In this document: one piece after another, positions 1 to 8,039 of the stretch
How positions within the stretch are numbered: the stretch's first letter is position 1
Layout: the number at the start of each line of letters is the position of its first letter
Origin: an uncultured Clostridia bacterium
GTDB lineage: Bacteria > Bacillota > Clostridia > Christensenellales > DTU072
Assembly: GCA_944349655.1 (NCBI GenBank)
Contig: CALVNL010000012.1
Coordinates: 1-45,529 of the forward strand
Length of the DNA: 45,529 nucleotides
Reading direction: 5' to 3'
The notes under the pieces: model-generated
Seen by the model: the letters and a program-made list of their open reading frames with translations, nothing else
The model's database searches: none
Told to the model about the DNA's origin: nothing
Translations under genes and position numbers: made by a program

Positions 1-198
1 GCCGGCGCAATGCCGACGTTTTTCTCAAAAAAGAGGGAACAAAATGAATATGTATCAGCCTTTCGGCTCGGATAAGCGTTTGCTTTTTACACCTCTATTT
101 TAACCTCGGCAACATTAAAATAATATTAAATATTTCCGAAAATTTTGTCGGAGAAAAAAATAAGTTTTTCCGTTGTCGTCGCACGGGAAAAAAGACTC
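1..198. other. Intergenic leader with weak dyads
   Basis: No convincing gene lies here. The first 23 bases hold a short imperfect dyad (CGGC, loop GCAAT, GCCG) followed by a run of five T, possibly the tail of a terminator for a gene outside the window. A 19-codon open frame at 44-103 begins with ATG after GAGGG but resembles nothing I know and may be chance. An imperfect stem TCCGA/TCGGA lies at 135-152, and TTTTTCC/GGAAAAA at 165-192. Both are upstream of the promoter of the next gene, so they would act as DNA sites if they act at all. Confidence 0.4.
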
Positions 199-227
199 TT
201 GCATTGACTTATATTTTAGAGTATAAT
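199..227 (+). promoter_or_regulatory. SigA-type promoter of the LRR lipoprotein gene
   Basis: -35 TTGCAT (199-204), a 17-bp spacer and a perfect -10 TATAAT (222-227). The predicted start is near 234, leaving about 50 bases of leader before the ATG at 284, which has a GAGGA ribosome site. Confidence 0.65.
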
Positions 228-283
228 AACATAGATAATATTTTATATTATCCGTTGTATCAATTTCTTACGAGGAAAACGTT

Positions 284-3200
284 ATGAAGAAGACAGGAAC
301 GCTATTGCTTATAATTATTGTTTGTTGTTTGTCGGCGGCGGCTTTGGTCGCTTGCGGCGGCGACACCTGTCGGGTGGAGTTTTACGTTGACGGTGCTCTT
401 TACGAATATTTCCTCGTGGAAAAAGGCGGTTATATAGAAGAAGTTCCCGCAGTTCCGGCAAAAGACGGAATGACCGGTGTCTGGAGCGAAACTTATTTCG
501 AAGTTATAGAATCCGATATGAAGGTATATGCCGTTTATTCGGAAAGTTATTTTACCGTGACTTTTACCGTGGACGGCGAGGTTTTGCAAACGTACAAAGT
601 AAAAAAGAATATGTCCTTGGCCTCCGTTCCGTCCGTACCCGTTAAAGACGGTTATGCAGGAGTCTGGAGCGTTACCGATTTTTCATCCGTGGACAGGGAC
701 ATTACCGTATATGCGGTTTATACCGAATTGACTTCCTCGGTCACGTTTATGAACGGGGACGAGGTGGTTTCGGTGGAATACGCCGACGGAGGGCAACTGT
801 CGGTTGTTCCCGCAGTACCCGAAAAAGCCGACCTTACCGGGAAATGGATTACCGTGGAAAACGGAACGGTCAAAGACGCTGATTTTTCCTCCATAACCGA
901 AGACATGACGGTTTATGCTTATTATTTCGTAACCTTGACTTTAGTAGACGCTTATTCGGGAGAAGATATTTTTATAACCGATATAGGGGAGGAAGTGAAG
1001 TCTGTTTCGGCGGGAACAAGGGACGGTTACGACTTTTTAGGTTGGTATACCGATCCCGATTACCGCAACGAAGTGAGTTTCCCTGCAGCATTTGAAAAAA
1101 ATACCATCCTTTACGCACGATGGATAAATAATTATGCCGACGCAGGCTTTACTTTCGCAAACGGGCTTGTTACGGGATATACGGGCAGCGAGACTAATGT
1201 TTCGGTACCTTATAAATATACCGAAAACGGTGAGGAAGTGATCGTAAAAGCGGTGGCGGACGGAGCTTTTCAAGGTCAATCGTTCGTTTCCGTGACCTTA
1301 CCTTCCACCGTGACGGAAATAGGCGCCGACGCTTTTGCAAACTGTCCTTATCTTACCGAAGTGAATTTTTCCGACGGTAGTTATATCGAAAAAATAGGCG
1401 ATCGCGCCTTTTATTCCTGTTCTTCTTTAGAAGGTTTCGAGTTCTCGATTTTTACTTCGGAAATAGGGGTTTCGGCTTTTGAAAATTGCACGGCGGCGAG
1501 AGTTTACGACGGGCTTGGAGAATCCGTCGCCGAAGTTATTTCCGACTATGCTTTCAAAAACAATACCCTTCTTGCGGAAATCGTTCTGCCCGAAACTTTA
1601 ACGGAAATAGGCGTGGAGGCTTTTGCTTTTGCGGTCAATACCGAATTCGAGTTCCGCGGCGCGGCCAACCTTGCCGTAATAGGTAACGGAGCGTTCGAAG
1701 GCTGCGTTAATCTTTACGAATTTTCCGCTCCGGCACTGGTGTCGGCAGGAACGGGCGTTTTTGCCGACTGTTATTCTCTGCGCAGCGTAACTACGGTAAG
1801 TAATATTCCTTTGTATTCCTTGTTCGGGGAAACCGAGCCTTCTTCGGGCAGATTTTACGCAGTAGACGGGGAGGACGGCAAGCGGTATTATTTACCCGAA
1901 AGCCTGTTTACCGTGTTGGTAAATCCTAACGTTCAATCCGATCAAACGCCTGCGGGCACGGTGACAAGCGGCGCTTTCAAGGATGCATATTCGGTAAAAG
2001 ACGTCATACTTTCTTCCGGAATAGTTTCCGTGGAGAGTTACGCTTTTGCGGTAACGAACTCGGAAAGTCTTTCTTCCTCCGAATTTAACGTGACTATGCC
2101 TTCGGGACTTAAAGAAATATCGGCTTACGCTTTCGCAGGCAGGAGAGATTTACGCAAGATTAACTTCCCCGTTTCTTTAGAGTCGATAGGGGAAAGAGCC
2201 TTTTACGGATTGGATAAACTTGCCGAAGTGACCATCGGCGACAACAGCGCATTGGTTTTCGTAGGGAAGGAAGCGTTCGGAGAAACTCCGTGGTTTGCAA
2301 ATTACGTGGGCGTAGTCAAACTCGGCAGAGTTGCCCTCGGCATAAGCGAAACATACGCGTCATCCGTGGGAAAATCCAGTCTTTCGGAAGACGATTTCCG
2401 CTCCGTCGATACCATTAGCGAAGGCGCTTTTTACGGGAATTCGCGTATAGCGGCGGTAAGTTTGCCTTCAACGGTAATTTCCGTAGGAGACGAAGCCTTC
2501 CGCAATATGAAAATGCTCACTTCGGTTTCGCTGACGGGCAAAGCCGTTCTCGGCGAGAACGTTTTCGGCAGCAATCCGCTCCTTGCGGAAATAAAAATCG
2601 GAGCAAGCCGCTTACCCGAAACTTTATTTGCCGTTTCGGAAAACGAAAGTTCAGATTATATTGTCTATGTTAAAGACGGAGTGAATTATTATATACCTGT
2701 TTCATTGAAGAAAATAACGATAGTGCCCGACGAGACTACGGAAATAGTCGCAGGAATTTACGAAGGTTTCGGGGCGGTGGAAGAGTACGTTCTGGAGGAA
2801 GGTTTTACCGTAATATACGACGGGGCTTTCGCCGACAATATTTATCTCGAAAAAGTAACCCTTCCTTCTACGCTTACTTCTTTGGGCGTATCGAACGGGG
2901 AAGAAGCAAGGGGTGTGTTCGACGGAGACGGACGTCTGTACGAAGTTTCTCTCCGTAACGGTTCGGTGCTGTCCTATATAGGAGACAAGACCTTTTACGA
3001 AACCTCGCTCGGAGGCTTTACCTTCCCGTCCGCTTTGACTTATATAGGAAAATCGGCGTTCGAAAACACCGCTTTAAGACGTATCGTATTCGAAAGCGGC
3101 GACGAAAACCTCGTAATAAGCGAAAGGGCGTTTTACGATTCTCTCAAAAAAGACGTTTCGGGTTGGAGCTTCAGACTCGACCTTCCCGACAACCTTACCG

Positions 3201-5080
3201 AAATAGGAGCGTATGCCTTTTACGGTTGCGACGGAATAACGGAATTGACTTTGGGCAAGAACGTGACCGTTTTGGGAGAATACGCATTTGCTTATAACGG
3301 TCTTTCCTCGATAATTATTCCCGAAAAAGTGAATTTCTATAAAGAAACGGTATCGGAAAACTCTTCTTCGACGGAAAAAGTCTGCGTTTCTTACGGATTG
3401 TTGCAGGGCAATCCTCTGCGGAGTCTGACTCTTTATTCTGCAATAAGCTTAAATGAGCTTTTCGCAATAGGCGAAGGCGACGAGATGCCCTCTTTGCTTA
3501 CCGAAATCACCGTGGCGGGAGGAGACATCGTGGACGGACAGTTTGCCGGATTGACTTCTCTGCAAACGCTTAACCTCATAAACGTGGGGAGCGTGGGCGC
3601 AAGCGCGTTCGAAGGATGTACCGACCTTCTGAGAGTAACTCTTCCCCGTACCGTGGTAAGCGTAGGAGACAGAGCCTTTGCGCAATGCACCTCTTTAAGC
3701 AGTTTTGTTTTCGAGGAAAATTCCGCTACCGAAAGCATCGGGGAATATCTTTTCGACGGTTGCGTTATGCTTAAATCCACGGTTTTCCCCGAAAGCGTAA
3801 AGAATCAAACTTTTACGGGCGTATTCAAGGGTTGTGTTTCCTTGATTGAAGCGACTATTCCTTCTTCCGTCACCGAAATAGGCGAATACGCTTTTTACGA
3901 CAACCGAGTACTCGGTTCGATAACTTTACCCGAAGGGGTGGTTTCCGTCGGCAATCACGCATTTGAAAATTGTGCGGTGTTGGAATTTTCCAATATCCGT
4001 TTCGACGACCTGGTTTCCGTCGGCAGTTACGCTTTCGCAGGTTGCGGACGGCTGAAAGGCGTTAAAGCCGAAAATATTTCCTCCATAGGAGAGGGCGCTT
4101 TTTCCGGTTGTTCGGAAATAAAGGAAATAACGATAGTCGACGAAACGGTATCTTATTATATAGACAGAGAGGAAATCGTCGTCACCGTCAACGTGTCTTC
4201 TGCGGCTGTCGCGGTTGCGGCAGGGGCGTTTACGGGTTGTGACGAGCTTACCAATGTAATGCTTTTCACTTCTGCGGAGAACATAAACGATATGCTTACT
4301 TCGGTAAAAGGCGAATTGCCTGCGCAAGTCAAGGTTTTCGTTACGAAATCGGCTTACGCCGTAGTCAGTGAGGAATTGAAAACCTTTTTTGCGGGAAGAC
4401 TTTACGTCAATCCGTCGGAAATTCAAGCAGAATACGAGTTTAACGAAGAAACGGGAGAAGCTACTTTAACTAACGCCGCTTTCGACGGAGATACTCTTTT
4501 CCTGCCGGCGTACGTGGAAAAGGACGGAACGGAATACGCTCTTAGTGCGATAGGCGACAGCGTGTTCAAAGGAAATACCTCGATTAAGGAATTGATAATA
4601 CCTTTTACGGTAAAGAGGATAGGCAATTATTCTTTCAAGAACAGCGCGATAGAAATCGTACGTTTCGAAATCGGGTCGCAACTTTCGTCCATAGGAGACG
4701 AGGCGTTTTTCGGGTGCGCGGTTTTGAAGGAGATAGAATTGCCCGACAGCCTTACCGAAATAGGAAACAGAGCTTTTTACGAAGCCGTAGCGTTGGAAAA
4801 TGTGGAAAATTCGGGAGATTATTCCCTTCTTTCGGTAATCGGAGAATATGCTTTTTATCGCACGGCGTCGTTGAAGACGATAAGTTTCGGAAAGAACCTT
4901 AAGTTAATTTCCGCAAACGCTTTCAACGGGTCCGGTCTGACTTCTTTTACCATAGCGGAAGGAGCGACGACGTTAATTTCTTCGGGAAGTTTTGCTTATT
5001 GCGATAAACTGACCGACGTCAACGTGCCTGTCGGGTGTACGATAGAGGAAGGAGCTTTTCCCGCAGGAATAACTTTCTGA
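284..5080 (+). CDS. Giant BspA-like leucine-rich-repeat lipoprotein with InlB B-repeats
   Basis: A 1598-residue surface lipoprotein. The N-terminus is a lipoprotein signal peptide with lipobox LVAC, making Cys24 the likely lipidated residue. About four InlB B-repeat-like modules follow (roughly residues 30-285; the fourth has the typical GYDFLGWYTD). The rest is BspA-type leucine-rich repeats (LRR_5), built on units such as LPSTVTEIGADAFANC that continue to the C-terminus. A longer period is superimposed: units containing LYSLF, PETLF and LNELF start near residues 506, 775 and 1051, about 270 residues apart. There is no LPXTG motif or C-terminal anchor, so anchoring is by the lipid. Such proteins in gut bacteria are usually thought to bind host or microbial surfaces; the ligand here is unknown. 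The ATG at 284 is supported by GAGGA and the signal peptide. Confidence 0.9.
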   Translation: MKKTGTLLLIIIVCCLSAAALVACGGDTCRVEFYVDGALYEYFLVEKGGYIEEVPAVPAKDGMTGVWSETYFEVIESDMKVYAVYSESYFTVTFTVDGEVLQTYKVKKNMSLASVPSVPVKDGYAGVWSVTDFSSVDRDITVYAVYTELTSSVTFMNGDEVVSVEYADGGQLSVVPAVPEKADLTGKWITVENGTVKDADFSSITEDMTVYAYYFVTLTLVDAYSGEDIFITDIGEEVKSVSAGTRDGYDFLGWYTDPDYRNEVSFPAAFEKNTILYARWINNYADAGFTFANGLVTGYTGSETNVSVPYKYTENGEEVIVKAVADGAFQGQSFVSVTLPSTVTEIGADAFANCPYLTEVNFSDGSYIEKIGDRAFYSCSSLEGFEFSIFTSEIGVSAFENCTAARVYDGLGESVAEVISDYAFKNNTLLAEIVLPETLTEIGVEAFAFAVNTEFEFRGAANLAVIGNGAFEGCVNLYEFSAPALVSAGTGVFADCYSLRSVTTVSNIPLYSLFGETEPSSGRFYAVDGEDGKRYYLPESLFTVLVNPNVQSDQTPAGTVTSGAFKDAYSVKDVILSSGIVSVESYAFAVTNSESLSSSEFNVTMPSGLKEISAYAFAGRRDLRKINFPVSLESIGERAFYGLDKLAEVTIGDNSALVFVGKEAFGETPWFANYVGVVKLGRVALGISETYASSVGKSSLSEDDFRSVDTISEGAFYGNSRIAAVSLPSTVISVGDEAFRNMKMLTSVSLTGKAVLGENVFGSNPLLAEIKIGASRLPETLFAVSENESSDYIVYVKDGVNYYIPVSLKKITIVPDETTEIVAGIYEGFGAVEEYVLEEGFTVIYDGAFADNIYLEKVTLPSTLTSLGVSNGEEARGVFDGDGRLYEVSLRNGSVLSYIGDKTFYETSLGGFTFPSALTYIGKSAFENTALRRIVFESGDENLVISERAFYDSLKKDVSGWSFRLDLPDNLTEIGAYAFYGCDGITELTLGKNVTVLGEYAFAYNGLSSIIIPEKVNFYKETVSENSSSTEKVCVSYGLLQGNPLRSLTLYSAISLNELFAIGEGDEMPSLLTEITVAGGDIVDGQFAGLTSLQTLNLINVGSVGASAFEGCTDLLRVTLPRTVVSVGDRAFAQCTSLSSFVFEENSATESIGEYLFDGCVMLKSTVFPESVKNQTFTGVFKGCVSLIEATIPSSVTEIGEYAFYDNRVLGSITLPEGVVSVGNHAFENCAVLEFSNIRFDDLVSVGSYAFAGCGRLKGVKAENISSIGEGAFSGCSEIKEITIVDETVSYYIDREEIVVTVNVSSAAVAVAAGAFTGCDELTNVMLFTSAENINDMLTSVKGELPAQVKVFVTKSAYAVVSEELKTFFAGRLYVNPSEIQAEYEFNEETGEATLTNAAFDGDTLFLPAYVEKDGTEYALSAIGDSVFKGNTSIKELIIPFTVKRIGNYSFKNSAIEIVRFEIGSQLSSIGDEAFFGCAVLKEIELPDSLTEIGNRAFYEAVALENVENSGDYSLLSVIGEYAFYRTASLKTISFGKNLKLISANAFNGSGLTSFTIAEGATTLISSGSFAYCDKLTDVNVPVGCTIEEGAFPAGITF

Positions 5081-5156
5081 AAACGGGGAAGGAAAAGAAT
5101 CGGTTTACCGATATAATGTCAATAACGGAGAAAATCCGAAAAATAAAGGAGAATAT

Positions 5157-6146
5157 ATGAAAATATACCAGGCGAGCGGAGAAGGCACCGTCGAAGTGGA
5201 GAATATCGAACCTTCGGAGGGTTCCAAGGTTAAGATAAAAGTCACGCACGTTATGCCCACCGCTTCCGATTTGAACTTTTTTAACGGCAGCGTAAAAAGA
5301 GAGTATCCTTTCGTGTTCGGACATATGGCGATAGGCGTCATCAGCGACGACCGTCCCGAATACGGATTGAAGAGAGGTACGAAGGTTATCCTCAATCCTT
5401 ACGTGGTTGAACCGTCCGACAGACTGGACATTCCCGGCAAAGTCCGCACGAGAGGGGTGGATATCGAAGGGTTTATGAAAGATTTTGTCTTTCTGGATAT
5501 AGAAGATTTTGTTCCTTTCCCCGACGAAGTGGAGGAAGAAGAAGCGATTTTTGCCGAAAAAATAGCCATAGCGATGGCTGCGATCAATAGTTTCCGAGTA
5601 GAGAAAGGGGACTATATGGTAATTATCGGCGGAGGAACGGTCTGCAACATAACAGCGCAGCTTGCGTTGTATTTCCAGCTTATTCCCATACTTATCGACA
5701 ATAACAATACCCGCCTTGCCAAAGCGAAAGAAAAAGGTATTTATTATACCGTTAATTCCTCGGAAGAAGTGCCTCTCGAAAGAGTCAAGGAAATAACCGG
5801 CGGCAGAATGAGCGAACATACGATAATAGAAGTGTCCGCCTATAAGAGCGGAGCGTTTCTGTTTGCGCTGTCCAGGACGGGGGGAGACTGCACTTTGATT
5901 TGCGAAAACAACGTGGTCAAAAGTTTTGACGCGGACGTTAGCGTGATAAGCCGAAAAATGCTGAAAGTCAAAGGAGTTTCCACCGGGGCTTTCGAATTCA
6001 GTTCCGCTATCAACATCCTTGCGCAAAAAATTCTTAACTTAGACGATTTTATAGAAAAAAAGGTCGATATAGACGATATCGAACCTCATTTAAGGGATTT
6101 AACCGAAAATCCGAGCAAATACTATTCCACTTGGGTGGAGTTGTAA
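5157..6146 (+). CDS. Medium-chain dehydrogenase/reductase-like protein lacking zinc ligands
   Basis: A 329-residue protein with the outline of a zinc-type alcohol or polyol dehydrogenase: N-terminal GroES-like half (about 1-140), then a nucleotide-binding-like half. The catalytic signature is degenerate. Where the family has a CGxD-type motif this protein has TASD (residues 35-38), and the GHE motif reads GHM (55-57). The four-cysteine structural zinc loop expected near residues 85-110 is missing. The Rossmann glycine motif is also altered (IGGGTVCN near 160). It may be zinc-independent, or a dehydrogenase fold reused for binding. MDR members exist in tetrose/polyol metabolism and in CDP-ribitol synthesis (TarJ-like), so a cell-envelope sugar role is possible but not shown. 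The start has AAGGAG five bases upstream. It converges on murC with one base between them. Confidence 0.65.
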   Translation: MKIYQASGEGTVEVENIEPSEGSKVKIKVTHVMPTASDLNFFNGSVKREYPFVFGHMAIGVISDDRPEYGLKRGTKVILNPYVVEPSDRLDIPGKVRTRGVDIEGFMKDFVFLDIEDFVPFPDEVEEEEAIFAEKIAIAMAAINSFRVEKGDYMVIIGGGTVCNITAQLALYFQLIPILIDNNNTRLAKAKEKGIYYTVNSSEEVPLERVKEITGGRMSEHTIIEVSAYKSGAFLFALSRTGGDCTLICENNVVKSFDADVSVISRKMLKVKGVSTGAFEFSSAINILAQKILNLDDFIEKKVDIDDIEPHLRDLTENPSKYYSTWVEL

Positions 6147-6147
6147 T

Positions 6148-7509
6148 TCAGTCGTTTTTCAGAAGAGAGCAAACGTTTACCACGTCGCCCGCTCCCAGGA
6201 CTAATATAAGGTCGCCGGGAGCGGCTTTTTGCATAAGACAGGCAGCCGCGTCCACGATATTGGCAAAATATTTTTTGGAGGGCGATTTTACTTTCGCATA
6301 AAGATCTTTAGCCGATTTTCCTTTATCGGGAGTTTCTCTTGCCGGGTATTCTTTCAATAAAAGCAATTCGTCCGTACCTTCGAAACACGTGCAGAAAGAG
6401 TCGAAAAGACGGGCGGTCCGACTGTATGTATGAGGTTGGAAAAGGACGTAGAGTTTCCCTTTATCGCTTTTTATTCTTAATGCGGTGGATATTGCCGCTT
6501 TTATTTCGGCAGGGTGATGGGCGTAGTCGGTATAGACTTCCGCTCCGAAAAATTTCGAGATTTTTTCAAATCTTCTTCTGACTCCGGAAAATTGTTCCAG
6601 AGAAGCGCCAACAACCGTCGGGCTTAACCCGACAGTGCGTGCCACGGCATAGGCGCACAGCGCGTTCAGCACGTTGTGTTCACCGGGTACGGATAACTCT
6701 ATTTGTGTTTCAGGGATACCTAAATGCACAACAGAGAAACCGAAAAAACCTTTTTTATACTCTCTGACGTTTTCGGCGCGAAAGTCGTTTCCTTCGGATA
6801 ATCCGAAAGTTAAATTTCGGTTATGGCTTTGTCGGGCGGCAAAGTAGAAAGTATCTCCGTTGGTTACCGACACGCCTTTAATGCGGGAAGCGTCGAGGAA
6901 AGCGTCGAAAGCGTCGTACACGTCCGACAGGGTGCGGTAAGTGTCGGGATGATCGCTGTCGGCGTTCAGAACTATACCTATATCGGGACGGAGGGACAGA
7001 AGGCTTTTGCGATACTCGCACGCTTCGGTCAGGAAATAGGTTTTACCCGTACATACGAAATTGCCGTTTTTTACGGTATCGCCGCCGATATGTCCGTAAA
7101 AAGGCAGTCCCGAAGCAAGGAATATTTCCGCAAGCATACTCGTTACGGTGGTTTTGCCGTGCGTTCCGCCCACGGCTATCGTGTAACGGAAAAGAGAACT
7201 TATTTCCGAAAGAAAAATCTGTCTTTCCAGGCAGGGAATGTTTTTCGATCGCAGAAAGGTAAGTTCCGGGTGGTCGGGTTTTACGGCTCCGCTGTATACG
7301 GCTATATCGGGAGAAAAATTTTGTTCCGGCGGGGACTGTATTCTTACCCGACAGCCTTTTTCTTCCAGCAAGGGGATTTTTTCCCCGTAGTTATCGTCGT
7401 AACCGGTTACTTTTTTGCCGGAAAACAGACAAAATTGCACAAGCGAAGACATACTTACTCCGCCCGCTCCGATGAAGTGTATGTGACCGAGTTTTTCGAA
7501 ATCGAGCAT
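6148..7509 (-). CDS. murC: UDP-N-acetylmuramate--L-alanine ligase
   Basis: Cytoplasmic Mur ligase that adds L-alanine to UDP-MurNAc using ATP, the first step of the peptidoglycan stem peptide. The 453-residue length is normal. Visible are the N-terminal UDP-binding Rossmann segment (HIHFIGAGGVSMSSL, residues 8-22), the ATP loop GGTHGKTT, the central-domain stretch ending in AHHPAEI, and the C-terminal domain with YVLFQPHTYSRTARL. It stands alone, not in a division/cell-wall cluster. No Shine-Dalgarno sequence precedes the ATG. Instead the start codon forms one end of a perfect 16-bp palindrome that contains TAAAAT, so the message may be leaderless. It is divergent from rpmE. Confidence 0.95.
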   Translation of the reverse strand: MLDFEKLGHIHFIGAGGVSMSSLVQFCLFSGKKVTGYDDNYGEKIPLLEEKGCRVRIQSPPEQNFSPDIAVYSGAVKPDHPELTFLRSKNIPCLERQIFLSEISSLFRYTIAVGGTHGKTTVTSMLAEIFLASGLPFYGHIGGDTVKNGNFVCTGKTYFLTEACEYRKSLLSLRPDIGIVLNADSDHPDTYRTLSDVYDAFDAFLDASRIKGVSVTNGDTFYFAARQSHNRNLTFGLSEGNDFRAENVREYKKGFFGFSVVHLGIPETQIELSVPGEHNVLNALCAYAVARTVGLSPTVVGASLEQFSGVRRRFEKISKFFGAEVYTDYAHHPAEIKAAISTALRIKSDKGKLYVLFQPHTYSRTARLFDSFCTCFEGTDELLLLKEYPARETPDKGKSAKDLYAKVKSPSKKYFANIVDAAACLMQKAAPGDLILVLGAGDVVNVCSLLKND

Positions 7510-7522
7510 AAAATATTTTATG
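7507..7522. repeat. Perfect 16-bp palindrome over the murC start
   Basis: CATAAAATATTTTATG is a perfect inverted repeat whose left end (7507-7509) is the murC start codon read on the minus strand. On that strand TAAAAT lies five bases before the ATG, so the palindrome could be both a -10 element and an operator. The matching -35 is weak (a TTTCAC-like hexamer about 19 bases upstream). Confidence 0.4.
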
Positions 7523-7588
7523 AAGGAAAAATTATTTTAGTGAAAGGAAATTCGTGTTTCCGAAATTTTCTTAACTATGCAAATTTTG

Positions 7589-7617
7589 TTGACAATGCGA
7601 GTTTATTTTTATATAAT
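7589..7617 (+). promoter_or_regulatory. Consensus SigA promoter of rpmE
   Basis: Perfect -35 TTGACA (7589-7594), 17-bp spacer and perfect -10 TATAAT (7612-7617). The predicted start near 7624 leaves about 37 bases before the rpmE ATG, which is preceded by GAGGTGA. Confidence 0.9.
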
Positions 7618-7660
7618 AACCATACTTCCGTTTGTATGACGGAGACTATGAGGTGAAACT

Positions 7661-7876
7661 ATGAAAGAAAAAATACATCCCGATTACAAGATAGTTGACG
7701 TAACTTGCGCCTGCGGAGCTAAATTCAAGGCCGGTACCACCAAGAAGACCGATTCCCTCAAGGTGGAAATCTGTTCCGAATGTCATCCTTTCTATACCGG
7801 AAAGCAAAAGACCGTTCAGTCCGGCGGACGTGTGGAACGTTTCAATAAGAGATTCGGTTCTGCCAGCCTTAAATAG
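7661..7876 (+). CDS. rpmE: 50S ribosomal protein L31, zinc-binding form
   Basis: A 71-residue large-subunit protein that helps bridge the two ribosomal subunits. It begins [19 protein letters not shown], typical of type-A L31. All four zinc-ligand cysteines are present (Cys16, Cys18, Cys38, Cys41, the last pair as CSEC), so this is the zinc-containing (C+) form rather than the zinc-free paralogue made on zinc starvation. The consensus promoter and GAGGTGA ribosome site fit high expression. A strong terminator follows 56 bases after the stop, so it is probably a single-gene transcript with some read-through into the next genes. Confidence 0.97.
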   Translation: MKEKIHPDYKIVDVTCACGAKFKAGTTKKTDSLKVEICSECHPFYTGKQKTVQSGGRVERFNKRFGSASLK

Positions 7877-7932
7877 ATTAAGTTTATCGATTGACGTCGG
7901 CTGTGCCGTCGTCGGTTCGACAGGTCGCAAAT

Positions 7933-7955
7933 AATATCCCTCGGGGATATTTTTT
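7933..7955 (+). terminator. Intrinsic terminator after rpmE
   Basis: Eight-base perfect stem AATATCCC/GGGATATT with loop TCG, running directly into a T tract. Confidence 0.9.
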
Positions 7956-8039
7956 GTTTATAAACAGCGTTTTTGAAAGGGAAGCTTTTTCCCTTCGTAC
8001 GGATTATAAATTCCTGTACAGGGTTGGGAAAAACTCCCG
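7956..8039 (+). promoter_or_regulatory. Structured leader before the DUF1385-PrmC gene
   Basis: This stretch holds a seven-base stem AAGGGAA/TTCCCTT (7977-7995, loop GCTTT), the perfect palindrome CCTGTACAGG (8013-8022), and GGG/CCC pairing at 8026-8038 just before the ATG. A TATAAA at 8005-8010 could be a -10 box but no good -35 accompanies it. No Shine-Dalgarno sequence is visible for the following gene. It matches no riboswitch class that I can name. Confidence 0.3.

Noticed and set aside
44..103. A 19-codon frame with GAGGG upstream as a leader peptide
   Set aside because: Too short to support, no promoter before it in the window, and no regulatory codon run.
5099..5112. Hairpin ATCGG-TTTA-CCGAT after the leucine-rich protein gene as terminator
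   Set aside because: The stem is only five base pairs and is not followed by a T tract.
5019..6026. A 335-codon minus-strand frame opposite the dehydrogenase-like gene
   Set aside because: Shadow frame; the plus-strand gene has the ribosome site and a recognisable fold.
6823..7656. A 277-codon plus-strand open frame opposite murC
   Set aside because: It is fully antisense to a clear murC, shows no domain pattern, and arises from codon bias of the real gene.
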